A DNA stretch of 64,000 nt. It comes from Pseudoalteromonas sp. MM1. GTDB lineage: Bacteria > Pseudomonadota > Gammaproteobacteria > Enterobacterales > Alteromonadaceae. The notes below the pieces were generated by a model, which did not search any database, was not told the origin of the DNA, and was given only the letters and a program-made list of their open reading frames with translations. The translations under genes were made by a program, and so were the position numbers. The stretch spans positions 3,410,001 to 3,474,000 of the forward strand of contig NZ_AP027922.1 of assembly GCF_030296835.1 (NCBI RefSeq). Reading direction: 5' to 3'. Position 1 is the first letter of the stretch. Each line of letters begins with the position of its first letter. Below, piece by piece: positions 8,483-16,603 of this stretch.

Positions 8483-9646
8483 ATGAAAAAACTGCTAATT
8501 TCACCGTCAAAAATGGCGCTAGGCGAACAAGAAAGTCAAATTTACCAAAACATCTTGAAGCAAGCTTCAGAACTAAGCCTAAACCTAATGGCCGTGAAAG
8601 TAGAAAACCACCCAGAGGATTTTTTAGGCTGGTGTTATGAGCTGCTAAGTGCAAGTAAAGACCGTATAAATTACGATTTACTAGAGCCACAACAACTCCC
8701 CGTTTTAAAAAAGCTGCACGACCAGCTAACCTCAGCAATTAGCTTTTTACAGCTTAAAACACTACGTGTAGCACCTTGGCCTGTTATTAGTATGTTTGTA
8801 GAGCAACATAAAGAAGTTATTGCACTGGAAGAACAGCTTCGCCTTACCACGTATTTGCACACTATTCGTGAGCAAGCATTAAAAGATATGATCCCAGAGG
8901 ATTTACTGGCATTTAGTGGTAAACACACTGCCACGCTCGACCCGAGCACCTATACCTTTGATGTTGAGTGGTTTGCATCAACAAAAAGTGCAAAGGGTTT
9001 TCATCAAATGCTAGCCGACTTACCTGGTGCGTTTGACGATGCTCTTGCCAACATCCCGCTTGAAGGTGATGTGAGCCAAGATGATTACCAACAGTTTGTT
9101 GTTGCTTATTTACTTGCCTTTAACGGCAGTGATGAAAAACCAACCCTTGCCCCTGCTACCCGTTTATTAGCAATGCGCCGCCCCGATGTATTTACACCAA
9201 TTAGTAATAGCCGTCTTGATGCATTATGCGCAGCTTTAGGTATTACAAAACTAAACAATCGCGACTTTGAGCGCTACTGGCAAGATATAGTACAAAGCAT
9301 TCATGCTATGTCGTGGTTTAAAATGGCTAATGGCAGCAATGAACTAGAAGAGCAACTGGTCAGTATAAAAGCATTACTACCGTGCTTTTTTTACTATGCA
9401 GATGCCAGCACGGCCGACAATTCAAATTATATTAAGTTATTAAACAAACCTAAACGCAGCACAACAAGTGCGGGAAAACCACAACGTAGAGGCAAAGAGT
9501 CAGCCGAAATACTTGTAGACCGCGCACTTGCAGCCGATGACATTCCCGAGCATATTCGTAGCAAACGCGACTCTATTATTAGCGAAGTACAAAAAGGCCG
9601 CGGAGTAAACGAAACAATTAGTCTTATGCGCACTATATTTGGCTAA
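8483..9646 (+). CDS. Conserved hypothetical protein, function unknown
   Basis: A 387-residue protein with no signal peptide or membrane segment, so probably cytoplasmic. I do not recognise the family. The N-terminal half (about 1-140) is helix-rich with many Leu/Glu. A central block, ATRLLAMRRPDVFTPISNSR (about 227-246), resembles the RP-x-x-F-x-P block in several uncharacterised families, but that is weak. The last 70 residues are basic (KPKRSTTSAGKPQRRGKES), then a short helical tail, which could suggest nucleic-acid contact. It is alone in its transcript, between the AsmA gene and the TorF porin. Confidence 0.8.
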   Translation: MKKLLISPSKMALGEQESQIYQNILKQASELSLNLMAVKVENHPEDFLGWCYELLSASKDRINYDLLEPQQLPVLKKLHDQLTSAISFLQLKTLRVAPWPVISMFVEQHKEVIALEEQLRLTTYLHTIREQALKDMIPEDLLAFSGKHTATLDPSTYTFDVEWFASTKSAKGFHQMLADLPGAFDDALANIPLEGDVSQDDYQQFVVAYLLAFNGSDEKPTLAPATRLLAMRRPDVFTPISNSRLDALCAALGITKLNNRDFERYWQDIVQSIHAMSWFKMANGSNELEEQLVSIKALLPCFFYYADASTADNSNYIKLLNKPKRSTTSAGKPQRRGKESAEILVDRALAADDIPEHIRSKRDSIISEVQKGRGVNETISLMRTIFG

Positions 9647-9653
9647 ATTTACC

Positions 9654-9717
9654 TAACCTAACTGTATTTTTCTGGTGCAGTTAGGTTAATTTATGCACCA
9701 GCAGTGTGCGTTTTTTT
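9654..9717 (+). terminator. Overlapping inverted repeats after the 8483 gene, possible terminator
   Basis: An 11-bp perfect stem (9654-9664 with 9678-9688, loop 13) overlaps an 8-bp stem (9672-9679 with 9694-9701). A short GCAC/GTGC stem (9695-9698 with 9706-9709) is followed by seven T at 9711-9717. The stems are mutually exclusive. The last one could end transcription of the 8483 gene. Part of the symmetry is also explained by two NtrC-like sites in the same stretch. Confidence 0.4.
9663..9710 (+). promoter_or_regulatory. Two tandem NtrC-like enhancer sites upstream of the TorF gene
   Basis: The NtrC consensus is TGCACCA, three bases, TGGTGCA. Site 2 (9694-9710) has a perfect left half and the GCAC-N7-GTGC core. 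Site 1 (9663-9679) has a perfect right half TGGTGCA and a poor left half. Their centres are 31 bp apart, close to three helical turns and similar to the paired sites at E. coli glnA. They lie about 135 and 165 bp before the predicted sigma54 start. Confidence 0.45.
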
Positions 9718-9763
9718 ATTAACCCTCTCAATCATTCCCTCTTCTAAAACTTCTCAACATATT

Positions 9764-9798
9764 GTTTTATAAAAATAAAAAAACAGTTTTATAAAAAT
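9764..9798 (+). repeat. Direct repeat of GTTTTATAAAAAT upstream of the sigma54 promoter
   Basis: Two identical 13-bp copies at 9764-9776 and 9786-9798, start to start 22 bp (about two helical turns), between the NtrC-like sites and the -24 element. The AT-rich run could bend DNA or bind IHF; no specific protein can be named. Confidence 0.5.
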
Positions 9799-9808
9799 TA
9801 TTTTAAGC

Positions 9809-9824
9809 TGGCACATACAGTGCA
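9809..9824 (+). promoter_or_regulatory. Sigma54 promoter of the TorF-type porin gene
   Basis: TGGCAC-ATACA-GTGCA matches the -24/-12 consensus TGGCAC-N5-TTGCA at every position except one. GG (9810-9811) and GC (9822-9823) have the required spacing. Transcription would start near 9835, giving a leader of about 90 bases. A sigma54 promoter needs an enhancer-binding activator; the NtrC-like sites upstream supply a candidate. Confidence 0.65.
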
Positions 9825-9923
9825 ATTGCATTCCCAGTTAAACAATAAAACACCGCCAGTCAAAGGGTTGCCAATAAGAGAATAAAAACCTAGGCGATAA
9901 AAATCATATAACGGGAAATGGAC

Positions 9924-10610
9924 ATGCTAAAACTAAAAAAAACCATCGCTATCAGCGCAATAGCATTAATGGGTGCTACATCTTTAACATCAACAGCCGT
10001 ACATGCTGAGGTAACAGCAAACGCAGCGGCTACGTCTAACTACTTATGGCGTGGTCAAGAGCAAACTGGGGGCGATGCTGCTATTTCTGGCGGTATTGAT
10101 TACGCTGATGAATCGGGCTTTTATGTAGGTACTTGGGCATCAAATGCTTCATGGGCCGATGAAATGACTTACGAACTTGATGTTTACGCGGGTTTTGGTG
10201 GCGATATTAACGACACTTTTAGCTACGATGTAGGCTATATTTATTACGCTTACCCAGATGCAGCTTCTGAGGCAGATGCAGATTTCTCTGAGATTTACGG
10301 TAGCATCAGCACAGGAGGTTTCACCTTTGGTGCGGCAATCCTTGCCACTTCAGCCGCAGATGGTGATGGCACCGACTTTGGCGATTCACTCTACCTAAAT
10401 GCCGATTACAGCTTTGCTGTTGGCAGTAATGGTACTGAGGTTGCGCTGCACTTAGGTCACTACTCTGGCGACTTTATTGGCGATGACAATATTATTGATT
10501 ACGGTATTTCTGTATCAAAAGATGGTTTTACTTTTGGCGTATCTGACACCGACATGGATGAGTCAGATGTTAAAGTTTACGTAGGCTACGCGGTAGACTT
10601 TACGCTTTAA
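9924..10610 (+). CDS. TorF family putative porin (TIGR02001 type)
   Basis: An outer-membrane beta-barrel of about 228 residues. It has a Sec signal peptide (LKKTIAISAIALMGATSLTS, cleavage after VHA near residue 30). The mature start EVTANAAATSNYLWRGQEQT carries the SNYLWRG block typical of the family, and repeated GG/Y-rich strands end in VGYAVDFTL. Start 9924 is chosen over the in-frame ATG at 9918 because the GGGA ribosome site lies seven bases before it. In other proteobacteria these genes often sit by glnK-amtB; here no such partner is adjacent, but the promoter looks nitrogen-regulated. A rho-independent terminator follows. The permeant substrate is unknown. Confidence 0.88.
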   Translation: MLKLKKTIAISAIALMGATSLTSTAVHAEVTANAAATSNYLWRGQEQTGGDAAISGGIDYADESGFYVGTWASNASWADEMTYELDVYAGFGGDINDTFSYDVGYIYYAYPDAASEADADFSEIYGSISTGGFTFGAAILATSAADGDGTDFGDSLYLNADYSFAVGSNGTEVALHLGHYSGDFIGDDNIIDYGISVSKDGFTFGVSDTDMDESDVKVYVGYAVDFTL

Positions 10611-10636
10611 AACAAAATGTGTTACTTGCTGCAACA

Positions 10637-10668
10637 CTAAGGGCCTTTTGGCCCTTTTCTCGTTTTTA
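10637..10668 (+). terminator. Terminator of the TorF-type gene
   Basis: AAGGGCC and GGCCCTT (7 bp, loop TTTT) at 10639-10656, followed by a T-rich tail with TCGTTTTT. Confidence 0.85.
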
Positions 10669-10775
10669 GGGCAGCCTAATACTCATAACGTCCTGTGAGG
10701 TTAGCAGCTAATACGCTCTACCATGCGCCTCAGTTAATCAATCACTATCTCCTTGCTATTAAATCATTTACCCGC

Positions 10776-10940
10776 AATGCCAACTCGCTTAATTTACTAA
10801 TCTATTTTGAGGCAAGAGAAACGTGGCGAAACCTAGCCGAAAATTCGCTATTTAGTTGTTCTAAACCAGAGGCTTTAACGCAGCCAGCTGCTACGTTTAG
10901 CTCTGAAGTGATTAAGTATTATTGAGAGCTAGTGTTATAC
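10776..10940 (+). repeat. Dispersed ~160-bp repeat, copy 1 (degenerate)
   Basis: Shares with copies at 21781 and 36462 the order: ATACCAAT-like end with CGCTTAATTTA, a TTTTGAGG-type block, an AACGTG block, AATTCGCTATTTAGTTGTTCTAAA, TTTAACGCAG, and a closing GATTAAGTA before a GGTAT-like end. Both ends here are mutated. A 76-codon frame across it is not a believable gene. It lies between the TorF terminator and the terminator of the ABC/M1 operon. Confidence 0.75.
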
Positions 10941-10949
10941 ACATTAGCT

Positions 10950-10984
10950 AAAACAAAAAAGGCCGCACTAAATGCAGCCTTTCA
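10950..10984 (-). terminator. Terminator of the ABC/M1 peptidase operon
   Basis: Minus-strand AAAGGCTGC pairs with GCGGCCTTT (9 bp, one T-G pair, loop ATTTAGT), followed by TTTGTTTT. It lies about 280 bases beyond the stop codon at 11266, because a structured element sits between them. Confidence 0.75.
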
Positions 10985-10985
10985 G

Positions 10986-11255
10986 CTAGGGCCTGTTGAC
11001 CTTTCAGGATTTAAATTTGTTCTATCTAGGGGCTATTTAATCGCGGCGCGAGGTTTGTAACCTAGTGGGCTAAGTAAAAACCGAACAACAAAGAGTAAAT
11101 AGCCCCTAGGACGAACCCAACGGGCAGCGCGTGTTTGGTATTTATACTACGTTATCGCCTATTTATGGGGAATAACCACACTACATAAGCTCTGCCTTGC
11201 CTAAATACCAAACACACTGCTGCAAATTCAACCTCGAAAGATAAACAGGCCCTAG
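10986..11255. mobile_element. 270-bp non-coding transposon-like element (MITE) with three nested inverted repeats
   Basis: The outer ends are inverted repeats: CTAGGGCCTGTT (10986-10997) with AACAGGCCCTAG (11244-11255), extended by CTTTC (11001-11005) with GAAAG (11236-11240). Inside are two long hairpins. Arm A pairs 11026-11039 with 11096-11109 (14 bp), extended by GTTC/GAAC (11019-11022, 11113-11116). Arm B pairs 11131-11144 with 11202-11215 (14 bp), extended by GCAGC/GCTGC (11124-11128, 11219-11223). The CTAG at each end may be a 4-bp target duplication. There is no open reading frame of note. It sits ten bases past the stop codon of the ABC/M1 gene. The mobilising transposase family is unknown. 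Confidence 0.75.
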
Positions 11256-11265
11256 TAGCTAATCA

Positions 11266-14200
11266 TTAAAACTTAGCTAAATTATTTTTATTGTCTTTAT
11301 CGACCAGCTTAATGTAAGGGTCTACCCCTGCGTACACTGGCTTTTCTTTTACTTTTAGCTCAATAGTATTAGTACCAGAGACTATTTGATGCTTTTGCGA
11401 GTAAATAACAAAGTCTTCAGCGAGTAAGTTTTCAGGATCATCGCTAAATAATGCAATATCAATTAGCTCATCGAGTGGTTGCTCAGTTTCTTCACCTTGT
11501 CCATCGGCATGCTGCTTAGTTGCTTCAACGTTCAGCATTACTGTATAAAAACCTTCGCTATCAACATCATCTGTAACCGACACTGCTTTCATTTCAAGCT
11601 CATAAAGCGTTATATATTTAAACTGATCATCAATAAAACGTTGTTCAGCTTGTGTTGCATCTCGCTTTAAATAACTAAGTAAATCAAGTGTGGTTGGGTA
11701 TGGCGTTGCTTGGTATTTAAACTCATTCAAAAACGCTTTAAGTGCGGCATTTAAGCGCTCTTCACCTAATCTGTCATACAAAGCCATCATTGCAACTGAG
11801 CCTTTATTATAGTGAAGATACAGCTGAGACTGCGTTTTATACAGCGGCATCTCTTCGAAGGCTTCACCTGTGCGGCCCATTAAGTATTTGTCTAACTCGT
11901 ACTTTAAGAATTTACGAAGCTTCTCGGCGCCAAAGCGCTTTTTTAGCACCATAAGCGCACTGTACTGGGAAAGTGTTTCAGAAATAACAGCACTACCCTC
12001 TACATTAGCTCCCGATACTTGATGCCCCCACCATTGGTGCGCAATTTCATGTGCGGTTACATAGTAAGGTAGGTCAACTTTACTCTCATCTCTTAGGTCT
12101 GTAATAAAGCCAATACTTTCTGAGTAAGGCACCGTATTGGCAAAACTTTGCGCAAACGAGCGGTACTTAGGAAACTCAATAATACGTAACTGCTTATGCT
12201 GATATGGCCCAAAGGCTTGCGTGTAGTAATCTAGAGAGTCTTGTACCGACTCAATCATACGGTCAACATTCCATGCATGATCTTTATGGTAGTACACCTC
12301 AATATTTATACCGTTATGCTCAACCTTTTTGCTTTCAAGCTCTGCCGAAAGCACAGAATAAAAGTTTAAAATGGGGGCATCCATTTCATAAACAAAAGTA
12401 CGTCGTCCGTCTTTTACACTCTCACTTTTTAAGTAGCCTGGTGTAATAGCAAATTGCGACTCATCGGTGGTTACCGTTGCCTTGTAGTTTATAAACCCAT
12501 TAGCAGGACCAAACTCATTTTGCGTATAAAAACGGCTATCTTCTAGTTTATGTGCACGTTCAAGTTCGGGTAAGTCGTGCTTACGGCGCTCATATTTGTC
12601 GGCAATTTGAAAATACTTTTGATAACCAAAATTTGGCAATAATTCTCCATTATTTACAAATGTACCGTTATGCACGAGCTGAGTATCTGAATTCCTATCA
12701 ACAAAACCGTTATGCTCACGGGAGACTAAAAGCTCACCTTCGCGCACTTCATTAGGCATTAGTGGTTGTTCAAACTCAAACCATACCATGCCAAAATCGG
12801 TTAAACGCTCTACTATTTTTCCGCCTGCCATTTTTACATCCCAGCTTTTAGACTGGCTAGGCTCGTTAATTAACACACGGGTTATTGGCTCGTTTGCGGT
12901 ATTGGTAAACTTAATTTTAGCCACAGCGTTTAAAGCACGCTTTTTAGGGTAAAGATCAATGTGTAAGTCAACATCGGTTATTATAGGCAGTGGCAAATCT
13001 TTGTATTGTGAAAACTCTTGCTCATACCTTACTTGTAGTGCTTCGGTCTCATCACTTGTTACAAACTCATTGATTACACGGGTGTTGTAATAAATGTTAT
13101 AGCCCGCGCCCACAAATACCAATAAACTTATAACCGCTGCAATCTGGCCTTTTAAAGACATGTTGTAACGCACTAAAGATAAACGAGTACGCAATGTTTG
13201 CGATGGGCCGCGATGCCATAAAGCAAACCCAACAATAGCTAAAAACACACTCAATGCACCCCAATATAGGGTATACCAATGTGCGCCTTGTAAAAAATGC
13301 CCGTAACCGTTTATATCAGAATACGGTACGCTACTGCTTTGCGAAAAATGATACATATGATGCTCAAACCCGTAAGCACCCATTACCATTTGGGCAATGT
13401 AATACAAAATAAACAAGCCCATACCTATGTATTTATTAGGGCTAATTATTTGTAAAAAGAAGGCCAAAATAGCCATCATAATTAAAGGCAGTAATGTAAG
13501 GTAGCCTAACCTAAATAAGTACTGACCAAGCTCTAGGTTAAATTGCCCCTTAAATAGTTGCACTGCAATGGTAAACATCATGCCTACTAAATAAAGACCA
13601 CAAACTGCAGTGATTAGCGCAATAATTTTAGATACCCAAAACACACTATTATGCACTGGGAAACTGTCAACAATATCGCCCATACCACTGTGGCGTTCTC
13701 GCCAAACCAGCTCTGCGCTGTAATAAGCAATAATAATAAACATAAACAAAGCTGAGGAGTTTTGAATAATGGCCACCATGTTTTGTGTGAGCGGCCAATC
13801 CGTTGTGCCATATGCGCCAATAGGCGCAAAAAGTGGTGCGAGTAACATAGTAATACTGACACCCGCTAAAATCATAAAAGGGGCACTTAATATAACTTGC
13901 TTAAGTTCAAATAAGCTGCGCATTAGTAATTGCGATTTCGTATTGACCCCTTTTGACTTGTAGTTTTTTGCGCTGCTAATCAGTGCTGCTTGTTTATTTT
14001 TTACAAACGTAGAAACAGCAAATTGCTTTTTCTGTTTTTTACTTACTACGCGATTACCTAACTTTCCGAGGCCAAAAAACATCGCTAAGCTTATTGCGAC
14101 CCACAAAATACGGTTAATTAAAAAGTCGCCCGAGAGCGTTAACACTTCGGTATTTTTATCACTTACAGTCCAGTAACGTGTTAAATCGATTAACGAACCT

Positions 14201-14844
14201 AAGCCGAATGGGTCTGCGTAAACAACAATATTTCTAAACGCTAAATCATCAAAATAGATACTCGCCAATTGGTAGCTTATATAGATCACCACGGCCGTTA
14301 CATATACGGCCATCATGGTTTTAAAATAAACCGCTACACTATTAAAAATAGCACTAAGCACCAATAAGCTTGGCACTGCTAAATATAAAAAAGGCGCTGC
14401 GTAATATATAAACTTATTAGGGCCTACTAGCTCACTATCGAGCCAGCCAACCAACAACCCAAATTGAGTTCCCAAAAACACGCCTAATGGCACAGTTAAA
14501 AAAACAACGAGCACAACCAAGTAAGCACCAAAAAAGCGTCCTGATTGATAAGCAAGCGGGTTAACGGCCTTACTAAACACCAGCTCATCCATTTTGGTCT
14601 CACTATTGCGAATCGCTGAGCTTGCAACAAAGTTAACCACTAAAAACATAGCAAGCGTACAAAAGGAAACCGTTAAAAGCATAATGGTATAAGGCGAGTT
14701 CATATGAACATTAGCCCCACCTAACGGAAACTTACTGCTGGAGCTTATAAAAAACGCCATAAAAAAGAAGATTAATGAGGTCACATAAAACGAAGGCTGG
14801 CGCACAAAATAGCGCAGCTCAAACGCGAGCATATTAAAAAACAT
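11266..14844 (-). CDS. ABC-2 type permease fused to an M1 family metallopeptidase
   Basis: A 1192-residue fusion. Residues about 1-590 hold two sets of membrane segments of ABC-2 permease type, including WRERHSGMGDIVDSFPVHN near 390. Residues about 640-1110 form an aminopeptidase N-like domain. The zinc site is HEIAHQWWGH starting at 932, with the third ligand Glu956 in SETLSQYSAL. The gap is one residue longer than the textbook HExxH-x18-E, as I recall for this fusion family. The membrane orientation would place the peptidase outside the cytoplasm. It follows, by nine bases, the matching ABC ATPase gene, so the two form one exporter-like unit. The substrate is unknown; a peptide cleaved during or after transport is a guess. 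The transcript runs through a structured element before terminating. Confidence 0.93.
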   Translation of the reverse strand: MFFNMLAFELRYFVRQPSFYVTSLIFFFMAFFISSSSKFPLGGANVHMNSPYTIMLLTVSFCTLAMFLVVNFVASSAIRNSETKMDELVFSKAVNPLAYQSGRFFGAYLVVLVVFLTVPLGVFLGTQFGLLVGWLDSELVGPNKFIYYAAPFLYLAVPSLLVLSAIFNSVAVYFKTMMAVYVTAVVIYISYQLASIYFDDLAFRNIVVYADPFGLGSLIDLTRYWTVSDKNTEVLTLSGDFLINRILWVAISLAMFFGLGKLGNRVVSKKQKKQFAVSTFVKNKQAALISSAKNYKSKGVNTKSQLLMRSLFELKQVILSAPFMILAGVSITMLLAPLFAPIGAYGTTDWPLTQNMVAIIQNSSALFMFIIIAYYSAELVWRERHSGMGDIVDSFPVHNSVFWVSKIIALITAVCGLYLVGMMFTIAVQLFKGQFNLELGQYLFRLGYLTLLPLIMMAILAFFLQIISPNKYIGMGLFILYYIAQMVMGAYGFEHHMYHFSQSSSVPYSDINGYGHFLQGAHWYTLYWGALSVFLAIVGFALWHRGPSQTLRTRLSLVRYNMSLKGQIAAVISLLVFVGAGYNIYYNTRVINEFVTSDETEALQVRYEQEFSQYKDLPLPIITDVDLHIDLYPKKRALNAVAKIKFTNTANEPITRVLINEPSQSKSWDVKMAGGKIVERLTDFGMVWFEFEQPLMPNEVREGELLVSREHNGFVDRNSDTQLVHNGTFVNNGELLPNFGYQKYFQIADKYERRKHDLPELERAHKLEDSRFYTQNEFGPANGFINYKATVTTDESQFAITPGYLKSESVKDGRRTFVYEMDAPILNFYSVLSAELESKKVEHNGINIEVYYHKDHAWNVDRMIESVQDSLDYYTQAFGPYQHKQLRIIEFPKYRSFAQSFANTVPYSESIGFITDLRDESKVDLPYYVTAHEIAHQWWGHQVSGANVEGSAVISETLSQYSALMVLKKRFGAEKLRKFLKYELDKYLMGRTGEAFEEMPLYKTQSQLYLHYNKGSVAMMALYDRLGEERLNAALKAFLNEFKYQATPYPTTLDLLSYLKRDATQAEQRFIDDQFKYITLYELEMKAVSVTDDVDSEGFYTVMLNVEATKQHADGQGEETEQPLDELIDIALFSDDPENLLAEDFVIYSQKHQIVSGTNTIELKVKEKPVYAGVDPYIKLVDKDNKNNLAKF

Positions 14845-14853
14845 AGCGCCCCC

Positions 14854-15735
14854 TTATGCTACTTGGCTGTTACGATGATTAAGCAACGTAGAAAAATACA
14901 CATCTTCTAGGTTTGCACTGCTGAGCTCAAAACCTTCTGGGGCTTCATTGGCTAATACATGTAATATGGTTTGCCCAGCAAATAAGCGTTTTGAAATAAC
15001 AGGCAGTTGCGGTTCAAGCTCTAGCGCTTCTTCTTGGCTCATAGCTTTGCGCCAAATTTGGCCTTGGAGTTTATCGGTAAGAGCAATGGGGTTACCCTCT
15101 AATAGTATTTTTCCGCCTGCCAGTACGGCCATGTTTGGGCACAGCTCTGCTACATCTTCAACAATGTGGGTCGATAATATAACGACTTTTTGCTCACCTA
15201 AGCTTACTAACAAGTTATGAAAACGATTTCGCTCCTCAGGGTCTAGCCCTGCTGTTGGTTCATCAACGATTAGTAAGTCAGGGTCACCTAGTAAGGCTTG
15301 TGCAATACCAAAGCGCTGGCGCATACCGCCCGAAAAGCCACTTACCGCTTTTGAGCGATGTTGATACAAATTAGTATGTGCAAGCAAGCCTTCCACCGAC
15401 TCTTTACGCTCGCCTTTATTATGAATGCCCTTTAAAACAGCCATATGGTCCAGCAAGTCGTAAGCACTAACACGTGGATACACACCAAAGTCTTGCGGGA
15501 GATAACCTAAACGTTGGCGCAGAGCCTGTGGGTCTTTAAAAACATCAATACCATCAAAAGTAATTGAACCCGAATCGGCAGATTGCAACGTAGAAATAGT
15601 ACGCATTAGTGATGATTTACCCGCGCCATTTGGCCCAAGTAGCCCAAACATTCCTTTTCCTATTGATAAATCAACACCTTGTAGTGCATGTACGCCATTA
15701 TCGTAGGTTTTAGATAACCCTGTTATTGATAGCAT
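14854..15735 (-). CDS. ABC transporter ATP-binding protein, partner of the permease/peptidase fusion
   Basis: A 293-residue ATPase with Walker A GPNGAGKS (about 35-42), Q-loop YLPQDFG, signature SGFSGGMRQR (about 131-140), Walker B LLIVDEPTAGLDPE and the switch His in STHIVED. The C-terminal 80 residues are an extra domain typical of ATPases that drive ABC-2 permeases. A GGAAG ribosome site precedes the start at 15735. It is the first gene of the two-gene operon and is divergent from the flavoprotein gene at 15920. Confidence 0.95.
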   Translation of the reverse strand: MLSITGLSKTYDNGVHALQGVDLSIGKGMFGLLGPNGAGKSSLMRTISTLQSADSGSITFDGIDVFKDPQALRQRLGYLPQDFGVYPRVSAYDLLDHMAVLKGIHNKGERKESVEGLLAHTNLYQHRSKAVSGFSGGMRQRFGIAQALLGDPDLLIVDEPTAGLDPEERNRFHNLLVSLGEQKVVILSTHIVEDVAELCPNMAVLAGGKILLEGNPIALTDKLQGQIWRKAMSQEEALELEPQLPVISKRLFAGQTILHVLANEAPEGFELSSANLEDVYFSTLLNHRNSQVA

Positions 15736-15919
15736 TTTTACTTCCTTGAATTTTAATAGTTTTTTTATTGCGCTTTTTATACCACATTAAAAAAAGGAAC
15801 ATAAGTTACACCGCGGTTAATTTTGTAACAATAAATAAACAGATAGGTAATAATACTTGCCTCGCATTTATTCAATCGGTATAAAAACCACACACACTAT
15901 TTATAAGAAGCGTAAAGCC

Positions 15920-16597
15920 ATGCAAAAACATCAAAGCCAGCCACTAAACGACTTTATAGAATACCCTCACGATGAAATGCTAGAACGTGCAAACGAATTT
16001 TTACAAACCAGCCAGCGCCGCCATAGCATTCGCAACTTTAGCGACCGACCCGTGCCTAAAAATATAATTGAAGCCTGTATTAAAGCCGCTGGTACTGCGC
16101 CTAGTGGAGCTAATCATCAACCGTGGCATTTTGTGGCTATAAATAGTAGCGATGTAAAAAAACAAATAAGAGAGGCCGCCGAAAAACTAGAGCGTTCTTT
16201 TTACGAAGGCAGAGCAGGAGAAGAGTGGCTTGATGCGCTAAAACCATTAGGTACCGACGCCAATAAACCCTATTTAGAACACGCGCCTTGGCTTATTGCA
16301 GTATTTAGCCAAAAAAAGGGCGGCGTAAACACCGATGATAAAAACACCAATTATTATGTGCATGAGTCTGTTGGCTTAGCTACCGGCTTTTTAATTCAAG
16401 CTCTGCACCGTAGTGGTTTAGCAACGCTTACCCATACCCCAAAACCAATGAGCTTTTTAACCGATATATGTAAGCGCGACAAAGACAACGAACGCCCTTA
16501 CATGTTACTTATTGCAGGCTACCCAAGTGACGATGCAACTGTACCTGCCCATGCACTTGATAAAAAGTCGCTTGATGAGATTGCCACTTTTATTTAA
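15920..16597 (+). CDS. Nitroreductase-fold flavoprotein, iodotyrosine deiodinase (IYD)-like
   Basis: A 225-residue FMN enzyme. The flavin loops are RRHSIRNFS (33-41) and GTAPSGANHQPW (58-69), and it ends with GYPSDDATVP (200-209). These blocks match iodotyrosine deiodinase better than ordinary nitroreductases. Aligned from memory with human IYD, the three residues that hold the amino-acid end of the halotyrosine (Glu157, Tyr161, Lys182) fall on Glu91, Tyr95 and Lys116 with the same spacing. This suggests reductive dehalogenation of a halotyrosine. The frame can be opened from a TTG at 15857, but the ATG at 15920 with an AAGAAG site is the likely start. It is convergent with the ArsR gene. Confidence 0.85.
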   Translation: MQKHQSQPLNDFIEYPHDEMLERANEFLQTSQRRHSIRNFSDRPVPKNIIEACIKAAGTAPSGANHQPWHFVAINSSDVKKQIREAAEKLERSFYEGRAGEEWLDALKPLGTDANKPYLEHAPWLIAVFSQKKGGVNTDDKNTNYYVHESVGLATGFLIQALHRSGLATLTHTPKPMSFLTDICKRDKDNERPYMLLIAGYPSDDATVPAHALDKKSLDEIATFI

Positions 16598-16603
16598 AGC
16601 AAA

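Noticed and set aside
9654..9717. Riboswitch or attenuator built from alternating hairpins
   Set aside because: The stems lie after a stop codon and upstream of the sigma54 start, so they are not in the leader of the next gene; NtrC half-sites and a terminator explain most of the symmetry.
9764..9798. CRISPR-like repeat (two copies of GTTTTATAAAAAT)
   Set aside because: Only two short AT-rich copies, no spacers and no cas genes.
10695..10925. 76-codon open frame on the plus strand
   Set aside because: It runs across copy 1 of the dispersed repeat, has no ribosome site and no protein features; the other repeat copies have different frames.
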